From Pseudogymnoascus destructans (Eukaryota > Ascomycota > Leotiomycetes > Thelebolales > Thelebolaceae), in the NCBI RefSeq assembly GCF_001641265.1, contig NW_020167529.1:1-64000 (forward strand): a DNA stretch of 64,000 nucleotides, in the 5' to 3' direction. The notes under the pieces are model-generated. The model saw nothing but the letters and a program-made list of their open reading frames with translations. It was not told where the DNA came from and made no database searches. The translations under genes were made by a program, and so were the position numbers. Shown here in pieces: positions 43,010-54,105 of the stretch (within the stretch, counting starts at the first letter, position 1; each line of letters starts with the position of its first letter).

Positions 43010-43686
43010 TCACTCCCCATACTCCGCACCAAAGGTGCCCTCCCCCTCCCCCTCCCCCTCCTTCCTGCGACCACCACGGACCGGAACCGTCGCGGCAGTG
43101 GCAGCAACTGCAGGCAGCTTGCCCACGGCTGCCACCACTTCCTCCAGGAGAGCCGGCACGCCCCCCTGCTCCGTCCGAAGACGACGCAGAGATGACCGGA
43201 TTTGCTACACCGAGTCAGCACTGAAACAGCACGAGAGAAGGGGCATACTCACGGCGAACCCCGCCTCGATGGCGGCGTGCGTGGCGCGGGCCTCCTCGTA
43301 GGAGTCTCGCTCTGCCGCAGAGCGGAACTTCAGAATGCTCTGGGCAGCCACAAGGGCCACCCGATTAGCCTCCGCGGCAGCAGCGACGACGTTGGCAGCG
43401 ACGACAGGGAGGGCCGCTTCGGCGGCGACGAGGGCACGGTACTCCTCATCCAGGAACCAGGGCAGCTATCCACCCGATGGTCAGCCACAACCAACCAACC
43501 GAACACCACAAGGAAACGCACCGAGACACAGGGAGAGTGCTGGCCAGTGCAGTACTCGCACTTCGACGATGAGGGAGACCAGACGCAGGCATGCGCCTGG
43601 ACTCCCCGAGCTTTGGCCTAAAGGCAACGCAAACAGAGGACGCGGAAAGCGACCGACAAGGCTCCGGCAGGAGGCGGGACCGGCAT
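43010..43686 (-). pseudogene. Antisense six-cysteine protein gene of gypsy D (gene D), one TAG
   Basis: On the minus strand ATG at 43686 starts exon 1 (43522-43686), then intron 43466-43521, exon 2 (43253-43465), intron 43205-43252 and exon 3 (43010-43204). All exons are multiples of three, so both introns are phase 0. Exon 1 reads CLRC, an in-frame TAG (43618-43620), then C-X8-CEYC-X6-C: CX2C-X12-C-X8-CX2C-X6-C, exactly the spacing of gene B. The first intron follows the sixth Cys by two residues. Exon 2 is Ala-rich and helical. Exon 3 ends in a Gly-Glu repeat (GGGGAG units). It lies antisense between pol and the 3' LTR of family D. Apart from the TAG it looks expressible. Confidence 0.72.
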
Positions 43687-44220
43687 CTTCAAGTTGGGAT
43701 CTATAATCCTGTCAGTCGAGCCCACATTATCACCCACGCGCCGAGCGCGTTCCCGTCACCTACTCGTTCGTGTGGAATTGTATATTCTAAAACAATCAAT
43801 TAGTATACAGATATATGAATGGAGGGGGCCACTTACCAGTCTCGGATCGGCGTTCGCTGGCGTTGTTGTTGTAAGGAAACAAACAAGAGAAAGTGGGCGA
43901 AGCGGAGTACTCAAATGTTGGCTTACAACAATAAATTCTGAATCGGGCTAGCGCAACCACTCCCCCTTTCACGTTTCCGAAGGTTCGACTCAAACGCTTA
44001 GCGGATACTTCCCGGTGCCCATTCGGACCACGAAGATGGAAGTGAGATCAAACAAAGCCAACTCCAGTGTCGCATTCCATGAGGTGGTGTCACGGTACCC
44101 TTCACGAACAGCCACCTCCGCACACAAGCACACCTTGACACATTTTAGAAATGGAGAGGTTACGGAAACGACCCTGATGGCGTGCTTCGCGGACAAAGCA
44201 CCCTCTTAGAAGGGGGGTAG

Positions 44221-44466
44221 TGTAAGGATGCCTTCTCGTCCCTCACTCTAAGGAGCAGACTCTGAGTAGCTGCGGGTCATGTGTGATCATTTGGGCGGGC
44301 TAACCGAGTCAGAGGGGTTTCGGGTACTTGAGGGAAATGACTCACGGGCTTCCCCCTTCATCTTTTTTGTATCCTTCGTAGTAGACCTATAGGATAGCAT
44401 CCGTTTAGCCTCCAACTCGCACTCTCATATGCTATTACTGTGAGCTGGGTGCACTGTGTCCTTACA
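44221..44466 (+). repeat. Family D 3' LTR (246 bp)
   Basis: It starts TGTAAGGATGCCTTC and ends GTGTCCTTACA, directly after the polypurine tract 44208-44220. Related LTRs are at 29830, 31364 and 63728. Confidence 0.92.
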
Positions 44467-46552
44467 CAAGCCTTCATTGGGTTCTGTGTGTTCTAACGGC
44501 GGTTTATAAGAAGCTACTCTACTATTATGAAGCCACTGGTAAATCTCACAAAGAAAGGTCAAATATTCGAATGGAATCAAGCCTGCCAGGCAGCCTTTGA
44601 GTTGATTAAGAAGACTGTTACAGAAGCACCCGTGCTACAACACTTCGACCGGAACAAAACAGCGTATGTGGAAGCAGACGCCTCAGACTATATATCCTCG
44701 GGAGTTCTATCACAGAAGGATGGCCAAGGAGTACTACACCCCATTGCCTTCTTCTCAAAGAAAATGACACCTGCTGAGTGCAATTACGAGATCTATGACA
44801 AGGAGCTACTGGCCATCATTAGATGCTTCGAAGCATGGAGACCAGAAGTTGAGGGCACAGCAATGCCAGTACAAGTTTTGTCAGACCACAAGAGTCTTTT
44901 TTATGAGCACAAAAAAGCTTACTAGGCGGCAAGCTCGATGGGCAGAATTCCTCTCTCGATACAATTTCCAAATCATATATCGACCTGGCAAGCAGAATGT
45001 AAAAGCAGATGCGTTAACTCGAAGACCAGGAGATAGACCAGAAGGGAATGAAGAAGATGACCATCAAAAACAACAGCTTCAAACCCTATTACCCCTTGAG
45101 AGACTCCATCCGGATCTCGCACAGCAGCTAGAACTCAAAAGTCAAGGGCAGGCACAAGATGCTCAACTTGCACCAATCCTACCACAAGATCAAAGCATCC
45201 ATGACCAGATTCAAGCTGCGCAGCTCCAGGATGAATTATGCAAGGATACAATCTGAAGACTACAGAACAACGAGCGAGATAGCCCAAATATAGCCTTAGC
45301 ACATTGCGAAGAGAGAAATGGACTCCTACTCTACCAAAATCTAGTTTGGATCCCAGAAGACGTCCGAGTTAAACTCCTTCATGAGGTCCACGACCAGCCA
45401 GCAATGAGACAACCTAGAATTGGGAAGCTGATTCGAATCATTAAGAGACAGTACTACTGGCCCCAGATGGACAAGACTATCACTCAATATATGAGGAATT
45501 GCCATACCTGCAAGAGATCAAAACCAACCCGGGACGCATACAATGGACTCCTACAACCAATCCCAATTGGAAGCCAACCATGGAAGGACATATCACTCGA
45601 TTTTATTACAGGATTACCATTATGTGAAGGAAACAATTCTATCCTTGTAGTAGCATGCCGACTTACAGAAGAGCCCCATTTTATCCCATGCTTTGCAGGT
45701 AAAGAAGGCACTACAGCAGAAGCTACAGCGAGGTTACTACTCCAGCATGTATGGAAACACCATGGTTTACCAAATTCCATCATCTCAGACAGAGGGCCCC
45801 AGTTTGTAGCTGTAGTCTGGAAAATCCTCTGCAAAGTTTGGAAAGTTATAATCAAATTGTCTACAGCCTTCCACCCAGAAACGGACGGGCAAACTGAAAG
45901 GTTTAATGCAGAACTCGAGCGATATTTACGGGCTCATGTCAACTATCTCCAAGACAACTGGGTTGAATATCTTTGCATGGCTGAATTCGCAGCAAATGCC
46001 CTTCCATCAGACTCAACAAAAGTTAGCCCATTTTTTGCAAACAAGGGTTTCGAGCCAAGAATGGGCTTTGATATAGAGGATAGCACGTTCCAAACTGCCC
46101 TTCAAGAACATAAGGACATAGCTCAAAACATGAAAGATATTTGGGAATTCCTACAAGACCAGATCGCCCTCTCACAAACCCGAATGGAGCACTTTGCAAA
46201 TCAAAACAGGAAGCCAGCACCAAGATATAAGATAGGAGACCGAGTCTGGCTTTCTACTCGGAATATCAAAACCCAACGACCCTCAAAGAAACTTGACCAT
46301 AAGCAAGTTGGTCCATTTCAAATCCTTGAGCGAATTGGGAATGTTGCATACCGACTCCAGCTACCACCAAGCATGAAGATACACCCTGTGTTTCATAGCA
46401 ACCTCTTACGACTTGACTCAGATGATGCTTTACTAGGCCAGCACCATGAACCACCCCTGCCAATCATTATAGAAGATGAACTTAAATGGGAAGTTGAAGA
46501 AATCCTAGATTCTAAACTCCTATGGAAGAAGCTGTTCTATATGGCAGCATGA
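44467..46552 (+). pseudogene. gypsy Pol C-terminal half: RNase H, integrase, chromodomain
   Basis: The frame begins at the end of RT (AFIGFC, then RRFIRSY), followed by RNase H (EADASDYISSGVLSQ), an integrase zinc region (YYWPQMDKTITQYMRNC) and catalytic core (SLDFITGLP, ISDRGPQFV, TDGQTERFNAELERY), and a short chromodomain start (WEVEEILDSKLL). Frameshifts lie near 44920 and a stop at 45254-45256. The chromodomain ends early at 46552. It is probably the other half of the family E element at 41840-42896, separated by the family D insertion with loss of most of RT. Confidence 0.82.
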
Positions 46553-46701
46553 AAGAACCGCCCACTAGACAACACTTGGTATCCTGCTACAAACTTTAAC
46601 AATGCACCTGAACCCACACAAGCTTTCCACCGAAAATACCCGCAGAAACCACGATGATCTTACTCTTGATCAGGAGATCAATCTTACTAGGGGGGGGGTA
46701 G

Positions 46702-46972
46702 TGTTACGATTACAGCTCACAGCTTGTCACAGCTTGTTACGGTTGTTATGGTTGTTATGGTTGTTACGGTTGTTACGGTTATTACGGTTATTACAGTTGT
46801 TATGGGGATTATGGGTGTAGCCTTAGCCACAAGGTTGCAACCGCTAAGCAGACAACTGTATGTTATGAGGAATAGCCTCACCTTCCTTCCTTCTTCTTCT
46901 TCTTCTCTCTTTAGATTCAATCTAGATTACTTTTCCTGGACTGGCACCATGATCTCTATGACCATCGTAACA
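46702..46972 (+). repeat. LTR with internal GTTACGGTT/GTTATGGTT repeats
   Basis: The tract AGGGGGGGGGTAG directly precedes TGTTACGATTACAG, so this is the 3' LTR of the gypsy half on its left. It ends CATCGTAACA. Between 46730 and 46815 it holds imperfect tandem copies of a 9-bp unit. A degenerate relative is at 18997-19203. Confidence 0.85.
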
Positions 46973-46989
46973 GTAGGGAGGAAGAAGGT

Positions 46990-47880
46990 GAAGTGGTAGG
47001 AGGTAGGGAAGCATAACATCTACCCATTTACCTTCCCTTCTCATCTTACTCATATTCTACAACCTCTTAATGTTGGGATATTTCAGCCATACAAGCATTG
47101 GCATAAAGTTGCAGTCTAAACAGTAATATGGAATCTTGATCTACAATATGACCTCTCTTCTTTCCTACGTGATTTACTAACAATTAGAGCAAATACCTTC
47201 AAACCTTAAACAATTATCCATGCATTTCGGAAGGCAGGAATATGGCGTAGAGATAGTGCTATATCTCTACAGAAGATTTAGAAATACTCAAAACCAACTA
47301 ACACTTAAGAAGATGAAGGAAGCTTTTACCAACTTTAAAGAGCTCTAAGAATCAACTCTAAGCATAAAAAGACAAGTTTACACCTCTATTAAGTAGCCCA
47401 TCAAAGCATGAATTTCATACATTAATCAAGGGAATGAAGAGGTTTTAGTAGATGTATAGATACGAGAGTTTGACTTCTCTATGCTATAGGGACGGGTTTA
47501 ACAGAGTTAGAATCACAAAAGCAAAAGCCACCGTACACTACAATTTAGAGGTGCTTTACTGCTGCTCATGCACATGCTACAATTCAACAGAAGGCACAAA
47601 AGGAGGTTGATAAACAAGAGAAGCAAGTTGCTAGAATAGCAAAAGCAGAGGCATCATAAGCAAAGAAAGCTCTTCATCAAGCAGGTGTAGAAGCACGGAA
47701 GAGAGAGAGAGAGAGGAAGAAGGAGGTTACCAGGCTTACTTAGGCAAAAGAGTTTATACTAATTGAGCTCTTGACCCTATTCTAGATCTAGAGATAGAGG
47801 CAAGAGCAAAGGCAGCAGAGGAAGTAGAAGGAATAGAGATTGCAGATGGCTAGTGATAGTTCAGAGGGAAGTGATGATGA
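46990..47880 (+). pseudogene. Decayed pogo transposase, C-terminal half
   Basis: Translated pieces match pogo transposase order: HLTHILQPLNVGIFQPYKH (the region of the third catalytic Asp, here Asn), then FLRDLLTIR, and a Lys/Ala-rich coil (VDKQEKQVARIAKAEAS). Many TAG/TAA stops replace CAG/CAA-type codons, as in repeat-induced mutation. It ends at an acidic tail (SSEGSDDES). Confidence 0.65.
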
Positions 47881-47889
47881 AAGTGTACT

Positions 47890-48010
47890 TTTTACATTAT
47901 AGAATAAATGAGAAGAAGTACCTCTCTATATGTTTCTCTATGTACAGGTACCTACTTATTTTGCCCTAAGAGGGGACACTTAGTTGTAGGGGGACACTTG
48001 CTTGATCCGA
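47890..48010 (+). repeat. Dispersed repeat shared with 13028-13140
   Basis: Same orientation and about 90 percent identical by eye to 13028-13140, ending at TTGATCCGA. Confidence 0.6.
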
Positions 48011-48019
48011 CTGTGAGTG

Positions 48020-48146
48020 AAGCGAACAGGCGGTCCCGACGATTAGTACTTGTATGGATCCTCCAATCGCTCGAGAATTGGCCGTTCTAATACCAAGGTG
48101 TAAGGTGGAATTTGCCCTTCACAACTATATATGGAGGCAGCGTCTA
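48020..48146 (-). pseudogene. Older Fot1/pogo transposase, part 2 (after the nested insertion)
   Basis: On the minus strand this encodes LPPYIVVKGKFHLTPWY, the segment that follows the VTVI..CATGW region in pogo transposases. It continues the frame that ends at 50143, with the 48147-50140 element removed. Confidence 0.65.
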
Positions 48147-50140
48147 CTCGGTGTTCCACCCTCTCGCTTCGCTCGTAGGTGGCGACAGCGATCTGTGCAC
48201 GCGACAGCGATATGTGCATGTACACCGCCACTTTGATACATAGATGAAATAATAATATTTGTCGTAACAACAACCCTCTACGATGCCTTTGAATAGCGAT
48301 CCAAGTCGAGCTGACCGTCTTATTGAGGCCCGGCAGTTCTACTTGAAACAACCAGATACTTATACAATTACTTGGGTTGCCCGCAAGTTTAATGTCAACC
48401 ATGAGACACTCCGACGACACATTACTACCCCTCTCCTTCCCCGCGGGGGTCAAAACCGAGTTTTATCTCAAGAACAAGATACTGCAGTTTGTCAATTTAT
48501 ATATGACCAACTTAAGCGTGGGGTCCCTGCAAACCGATCAATGGTTTTACGGGCTGTTGCAGACTTGCGACCCGATCGTACGATCCCATCGCAACGGTGG
48601 TTACAACGCTTCCTTAAGGCACACCCTGAATTCCACTCGATTCATACGAAGACTTTAAATACGCATAGAAAGCAGGCACAAAAGAAAGAGGTGTTTGAGG
48701 AATTTTTCCTTACATATAACGCACTTATTACAAAACACAACATTAAGCCATATAACTTATGGAATGTTGACGAGACTGGCTACATGATTGGATGTTATAA
48801 ATCTACAGCTGTTATTGTGCCGATTGGCGTAAAGCAATGGACTGTTGATAATCCTGAGAATCGGCTCTCTGTTACTGTGATTGAGGGAGTAAATGCAAGT
48901 GGTACAGCAATTGCAGAAGCCATTATCATTCCGGGGAAACTTCATATGGACTCATGGTATAATGATAACCTTGAGCCAAATGCTCTTGTTATCGTTAATG
49001 AGAGTGGGTATTCAAACGACGACATTGCAATTCAATACCTCATGCATTTTATTCAACTATCTGCAGAGCATATGGCACCAGACGACACCCGCCTCCTATT
49101 ACTCGACGGCCATGACTCTCATAAAATGGAGCGCTTTCTCACATTAGCAGAAGAGCATAACATTGTTATTTGCTGCCTTCCTGCTCATACTACGCATCTA
49201 CTACAACCTCTTGGTGTAGCAGTTTTTAAGCAGTGCAAACACTTCCATCAAAAGGCACTTGATCAAGCAGTACGTAGCTATGACTATGAGTATAAGCTAC
49301 GTACGTTCCTTTCCGACCTTCCACAAATCCGACGACAATCCTTAACTGTCCGGACAATTCAATCAGGTTGGAGAAATGCAGGACTATATCCATATAATCC
49401 TCCACTAGTAATTGATAAAATACAAGAGACCCGGAATCAAACACCAGACTATGAGCCATTTGCTTCGTACGACCTTATCTCAACTCCAAAAACTAGTGTG
49501 CAAACTATACAGGCAGTTAAACATTGGCAGAAGAGAGTAGAGGCAGCTTTCTCATCACCGTCAAGAGAAGGGTTTCAATCATTTGCACGTGGAACTACAG
49601 TTGTTTTACATCGGGCTGAGCTCTATAAGACCGAGCTTGACATTGTTACCTTACGGTCAGCAGAGCAGAAAACAGCAAAGGCAAGGGCACGGAAATCGCT
49701 ACAGAAGGGGGGGCAGTTATATGCATCAGACGCCCGACTGTTACGTGAGGAGAAGGAAGCAAAATTACAAGCAAAGGCAGAGGCAAGAGTAGCAAAGGAA
49801 TCAAAGCAAGTAGTAAAGCAGCTACAGGTGCAACAACGGAAAATTTCACTTTGGATTTTAACCCAACCTTCTTCCGCTCTGCTACCCTCTTCCTCTCAAC
49901 CCTTCGCTCTTCAAATTTTACGGTATGGTAAGGATCATAGTGATAGTAACATTGAGATTAGTAGCGACAGTAGTAGTGGAGATAGTGATAGTAGCTCTAT
50001 TGATTTTATTATTTAATTATATAGTTACATAGTTGCTATATGAGGCTTATTTCTTTCATTTTGTGTGTTGCACATATCGCTGTCGCGTGCACAGATCGCT
50101 GTCGCCACCTACGAGCAAAGCGAGTGGGTGGAACACCGAG
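48147..50140 (+). mobile_element. pogo/Tc1-mariner element, 1994 bp, TA target site
   Basis: Inverted repeats begin CTCGGTGTTCCACCC at 48147 and end at 50140, with TA on both sides (48145-48146, 50141-50142). The near-perfect repeat extends for about 70 bp and includes a doubled subterminal motif GCGACAGCGATMTGTGCA, a probable transposase binding site. It inserted into the TA of an older transposase gene. A truncated sister copy is at 56439-57880. Confidence 0.93.
48283..50016 (+). CDS. pogo-family DDE transposase, third catalytic Asp changed to Gly
   Basis: A 577-aa cut-and-paste transposase. The N-terminus has HTH motifs (ARKFNVNHETLRRHI; about 30-46) and a CENP-B-type HTH (60-125). The DDE domain gives D163 in NVDETGY and D275 in LLLDGHDSH. 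The third position, residue 311, is Gly in HLLQPLGVAVF, where the sister copy and family have Asp. The codon GGT at 49213 differs from GAT by one base. The C-terminal part is a Lys/Ala-rich coil and Ser/Asp-rich tail. The frame is otherwise open, so the protein may bind the ends but should not cut. Confidence 0.93.
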   Translation: MPLNSDPSRADRLIEARQFYLKQPDTYTITWVARKFNVNHETLRRHITTPLLPRGGQNRVLSQEQDTAVCQFIYDQLKRGVPANRSMVLRAVADLRPDRTIPSQRWLQRFLKAHPEFHSIHTKTLNTHRKQAQKKEVFEEFFLTYNALITKHNIKPYNLWNVDETGYMIGCYKSTAVIVPIGVKQWTVDNPENRLSVTVIEGVNASGTAIAEAIIIPGKLHMDSWYNDNLEPNALVIVNESGYSNDDIAIQYLMHFIQLSAEHMAPDDTRLLLLDGHDSHKMERFLTLAEEHNIVICCLPAHTTHLLQPLGVAVFKQCKHFHQKALDQAVRSYDYEYKLRTFLSDLPQIRRQSLTVRTIQSGWRNAGLYPYNPPLVIDKIQETRNQTPDYEPFASYDLISTPKTSVQTIQAVKHWQKRVEAAFSSPSREGFQSFARGTTVVLHRAELYKTELDIVTLRSAEQKTAKARARKSLQKGGQLYASDARLLREEKEAKLQAKAEARVAKESKQVVKQLQVQQRKISLWILTQPSSALLPSSSQPFALQILRYGKDHSDSNIEISSDSSSGDSDSSSIDFII

Positions 50141-50142
50141 TA

Positions 50143-50740
50143 GCCAGTCGCACATACTCCCTAGATTACTGTAACAAGCTCTCGATTGCCTAGCTGCTTC
50201 GTATGAGGCCGAGAACTTCGTTCGGAGCTTGTAACAACCTTTGCGCTCGAGAGCATGCCTATTAGAAACCCGGTCTCGTCGAAATTATAGATGTCTGCCT
50301 CCTAGATACCGTACTTAGCAATTATATTCCGTACGAGCCGAAACCACGCGTTTACCACGTCTGGATCTTCGCATTGGGCCCTCTGATAGTCGATTCGACG
50401 TCGAAAACGCGTAGTAAGCTCGGGATAACGCTTAACAAAGTTCTCTGCCCATCGTGGTCCAACTCGCGACGCGTTCGCGATCCGTACGAAGGCGATCGGC
50501 CATTTCTCGAACGTCTTCAAGACGGGGCTGAAATCCTCGCAAATCTAGGTCGAGTATCCGATTAAGCGGCACCCTCTCTTCTAGGTCGGTCAACTTTCTT
50601 AAGTTGGCGGAGATATCGCGTCGTGAGTCTTGCCCGGCGCGTCGGCAACGAAGGGTTGTACGAGGACATTGTAAGTTGTAGCTGCGCAAGGATAATGCGA
50701 CTTTCAATTGAAGACGTTTCTATCTTCTTTCGTGGAGAAA
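50143..50740 (-). pseudogene. Older Fot1/pogo transposase, part 1
   Basis: The minus-strand frames give an N-terminal HTH (SSIESRIILAQLQ), a CENP-B-like HTH (NFVKRYPELTTRFRRR) and the first catalytic region (DIYNFDETGFLIGM), then VTVI..GVCATG. Frameshifts and stops interrupt it. The younger pogo element at 48147-50140 splits it at TA; the sequence resumes at 48146. Confidence 0.75.
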
Positions 50741-51001
50741 AGTACTGTGCAATGTAGAAGTAGTAAAATTGGTGGTGGAGGTGGCCACTCGTTATACCAA
50801 CTACGTTAGTAGGGTGAAACACATTTATTGAATTCTACCACAACCTCCACACCCCACCAACTAGCTAGCTAAGCTATCCAAACAATCCCCCCTAACCAAT
50901 ATATAGTTTAGAAGATACATCCCTCTCCCTCCCCCATAAATTCATGATCCATAAATCCTCATCCCTCCACCATCATCTCAACTCACAAAAAAGCGAGAAA
51001 T
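50741..51001. other. Intergenic, 3' side of subtilase
   Basis: No gene is seen. It is A/T-rich with a C-rich ACCACC stretch, and presumably includes the subtilase 3' UTR. Confidence 0.4.
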
Positions 51002-52318
51002 TTAAGCACCGTTGCCGTTGTAGGCAATGAGGTTGACGCTTCCCTTGGGGTCCTTGACGGAGCCCTGGATACCGATGGACGCGATCTTGGAAGCGACGGC
51101 GGCTGGGGAGCTAAGTCCACCAAGGCCGATGAGGTAGGCGGCAAGACCGGCGACATGGGGGGTGGCCATGGAGGTTCCGGAGATGGTGTTGGAGGCGGAC
51201 TTGCTGCCGATCCATGCGGACTTCACGTCAACACCTGGGGCAAAGACATCAAGGACGGAGCCGTAGTTGGAGAAGTCAGCGCGGGTGTCGGTGCTATCGA
51301 CGGCACCGACGGTGATGGCATTCTTGGCAGAGGCGGGCGAGTAGTTGGAGGCATCGGCACCGTCGTTACCGGCAGCGACGACGACGGTGACGCCATTGGA
51401 GATGGTGGATTCGACAGCAGAGTTGAGGGCAGCGGAGTAGGAGCCGCCGAGCGACATGGAGAGGACAGACTTGCCATCCTTGCCGTTCTGGCCAACAAAA
51501 TTGATGCCGGCAATGACGCCAGAGTTGGAGCCGGATCCATCACCGTCGAGGACCTTGACGGCGACTAGGTTCGCCTTGCTGGCAACACCGTAAGTGGCGC
51601 CAGCGATGGTGCCGGCACAGTGAGTGCCGTGTCCGTTCTCATCAGTGTCCGGGGAGCCCGAAATGTAGTTTGCGCCCCATTTGGCACGGCCCTCGAACTC
51701 CTGTGGTAGGTGTCAGTTGGAATTTTCAATGCGGGTAAGCGTGAAGGGGGACTCACCGAGTGCTCAATGTAGATGCCGCTGTCAACAACGTAGACGGTTG
51801 ATCCCGAGCCAGCGGAGCTGTCGTAGACGTAGCTGTTAGAGCCAGTCGCCTTGTGGGAGATGCGGCCGAGGCCCCATGTAGCACCAGAGCGGGTCTCGAG
51901 AGCATTAGCTTGGACCTTTCCGTCCCTTTCAATCCACGCGACCTGATGCTCGTTAGTGATGTGCAGAACGTGGGGTTTGGAACTGGGTGTCGTCACTTAC
52001 CAGAGGCGACGCGGCGATCTCACCGATGCTACCAGTGTCGGTCTCGATCTGGTAGCCCTTGAAGCCAGTGATGTTGTACTTGTGGCCAACACCCTTGTGG
52101 GCAGGTCTGCGCTTGCTCAGGATGTGGCTGACGGAGGCAAACTCGGACTCAATATCGGCATCGTTGACGCCCTTGTTGAAGACAACTATGTAGCTGTCTA
52201 GGATGATATCCTGGGCTCCAGGGCTGCGGATCTTGGCGTGCTGTGCCTCCTCAGGAGCAGCGGCGATGAGAGGCAGGAAGCAGGCCGCGAGGGCAATGAG
52301 ACTCTGGGAGAACTTCAT
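51002..52318 (-). CDS. Secreted subtilisin-like serine protease (proteinase K type)
   Basis: An extracellular alkaline protease of family S8A. Exons on the minus strand are 52001-52318, 51757-51942 and 51002-51700 with introns of 58 and 56 nt, all phase 0, giving 400 aa. A signal peptide (1-20, ...LIAAAP) and an inhibitor I9 propeptide (YIVVFNKGV... to about 115) precede the enzyme. The catalytic triad is D160 (VVDSGIY), H192 (GHGTHCAG) and S345 (SGTSMATPHVAG). The oxyanion Asn is in AAGND (280). It ends soon after the catalytic domain, as oryzin/proteinase K enzymes do. A TATAAA lies about 85 bp upstream of the ATG. Confidence 0.95.
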
Positions 52319-54105
52319 GATGTTCGGTGGAGGACAGGTGATGTGACGAAGAGATGTGGATGAGGATGATGGTAAGACTGGAGGCGGGATATCCGCTGAG
52401 CTTTATAGAAGTTTCGCCAGGAACAGGCCACGACCCGATCTTGCGAGATTGGGCTCACGGGAGCTAAGGACGGTGAACCATTAGGGGAGGCAAAGTGACA
52501 ACTCCGTATTCGGATGTAGTTCCGTGATGGACGTGATGTGCGTATTGTGATGGCGACATGCCCTGAGGGTCAGTCATGTCGATCTGGCGGCGTGGTCGAT
52601 CTTGGCCAGAGGCCGGCAGCGGAGGATATGAAGAGCGGGCTTCTTGATTGGGAAGTTGATTTGGTTAGATAGCTAGAGGGCAGATGAGAGGGGGGAGGTG
52701 GAGTGTGAGGGTTGCTGAGGATGGTGAGGCTGCTGAGGGTGCTGAGGGTGGTCTGCCAACGTCTCGTGGCAGGGGTCACGCACTGCCGAGCTCCGGCATG
52801 CCCGTGTCTCCATAATCCCCATGATATCATCCGAGACATGATACCGAGAGTGGAAGGCCAGAAGAACAGAATGTTTTCGTCTTCTGGGACGGGGGCGTGG
52901 CCAAGGAGGGACGACAGCGGCGAAAGGGAGGGTGAGGCTCGTGGGGGGAGATCGGTGATAGGGTAGGCAGGTACGTATGTGTGATATGAAGGAGGGTATT
53001 GGAGTGGCTCGAAGGGGTTGGAGGGGGGTGATTGAGGGGTTGGTCAGGTCGGTCAGCGGCAGTTGGCAGCAGCGGGTGGCCAGCGGGACTGTAGCGGCGT
53101 GGGATGCCGACGACAGGCAAGGGTGACCATGATGGTTTCGGCGAGATACACCAGGGCACGGCGGTATATCAGATAGTAGGATGGGATGAGACAGGGACGA
53201 AAGGAAGGGCAGAGATGCGTGGAAGCGAAGAAGCGAAGAGGTGAAGAAGAGAAGCACATGCATGGTGCACACCTGGCCGTCGTGTGCGTGGGTGAGACAT
53301 GGACAACTGAGACTGTCAACATCAGACCAATGCGAGCTGGCGATGAGACAAATGCGAGCCGGCGATGAGACAAAACAACGTGCTCGCGGTGGGCTCTGCC
53401 TCGTAATGCGGATCTTGACACTGACGTTGGTGATCTGGTGCGAAGTTGGGAATGATACGAGAGATGGAGATGCACAGGTTCATGTTTCACGTGATTATCC
53501 AATCTTCCCCCATCCCCATCCCATCTCCATATCTCTCCCCAACCATATCCCACGATCTAATCTCATCGCACCGGAATTACCCCTCGCCGCTATGACCACG
53601 CGATTACCTCAGATCGGGTTTTTCTCCACCCACCACCGCCACCCACCCGTCTCCCCCACTAACCCAAACTCCTACTAGCCCCCCTCAACTTCCCCAGATT
53701 TGCCCTCTAATCTCTGGTGACAAAACTCTTCCCTTCCCGCTCCATCATGCTTTGGTGCAATTGGCTCCTCCCTCCCACGCCTTCCCCTCAAACAACCTCC
53801 TCCTCCCCCCTCCCCCCTCCCTCCTCCTCTCTCCTCCTCTCTCCTCCTCTCTCCTCCTCTCTCCTCCGCTTCCCCCTTACTACCCCTGACCCTCCGATCG
53901 CCGCTGACAGCGGAGAGTCTGCTCACACGACTTAAACCACCATCCGACGCTGCCCACCACCGATCGCGGATCTCCTCCTGCCTCCAGAGGGCGTGTATTG
54001 AGTCCTCCCTTCCATCTCCGAATTCCCTGCTCGTCACACCCCTCATCGCTCGAATCACAGCCGCTGTGACCTCTACACCCCTTCGTCCACTCTGGCACCA
54101 TCACG
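52319..54105. other. Divergent promoter region between subtilase and permease
   Basis: No gene is supported over 1.8 kb. GATA-type words AGATAG or TGATAG lie at 52667, 52956 and 53171. TGAGACAAAATGCGAGC-like words repeat near 53330-53370. A pyrimidine tract of CTCCTCCTCT units is at 53815-53870. These could serve both genes. Confidence 0.4.

Larger units (their letters stand above)
42897..44466 (+). mobile_element. gypsy family D, 3' end with antisense gene, polypurine tract and LTR
   Basis: A truncated family D element in plus orientation replaces part of the family E RT. It begins TGTCGCAACAAGCGG, which matches the sequence just after the family D pol end at 58175-58195 (reverse). It holds gene D in antisense, about 500 bp of noncoding DNA, the tract GAAGGGGGGTAG and the 3' LTR 44221-44466. 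No target duplication was found. Confidence 0.75.

Noticed and set aside
43202..43621. Plus-strand frames over the gene D region
   Set aside because: The minus strand has matching splice sites, exon lengths divisible by three and the cysteine module. The plus frames are shadows.
52673..53272. A 199-codon Pro/Ser/His-rich minus-strand frame in the subtilase-permease gap
   Set aside because: Low complexity, no introns or domain, and overlapping frames in the same biased DNA. Probably chance.
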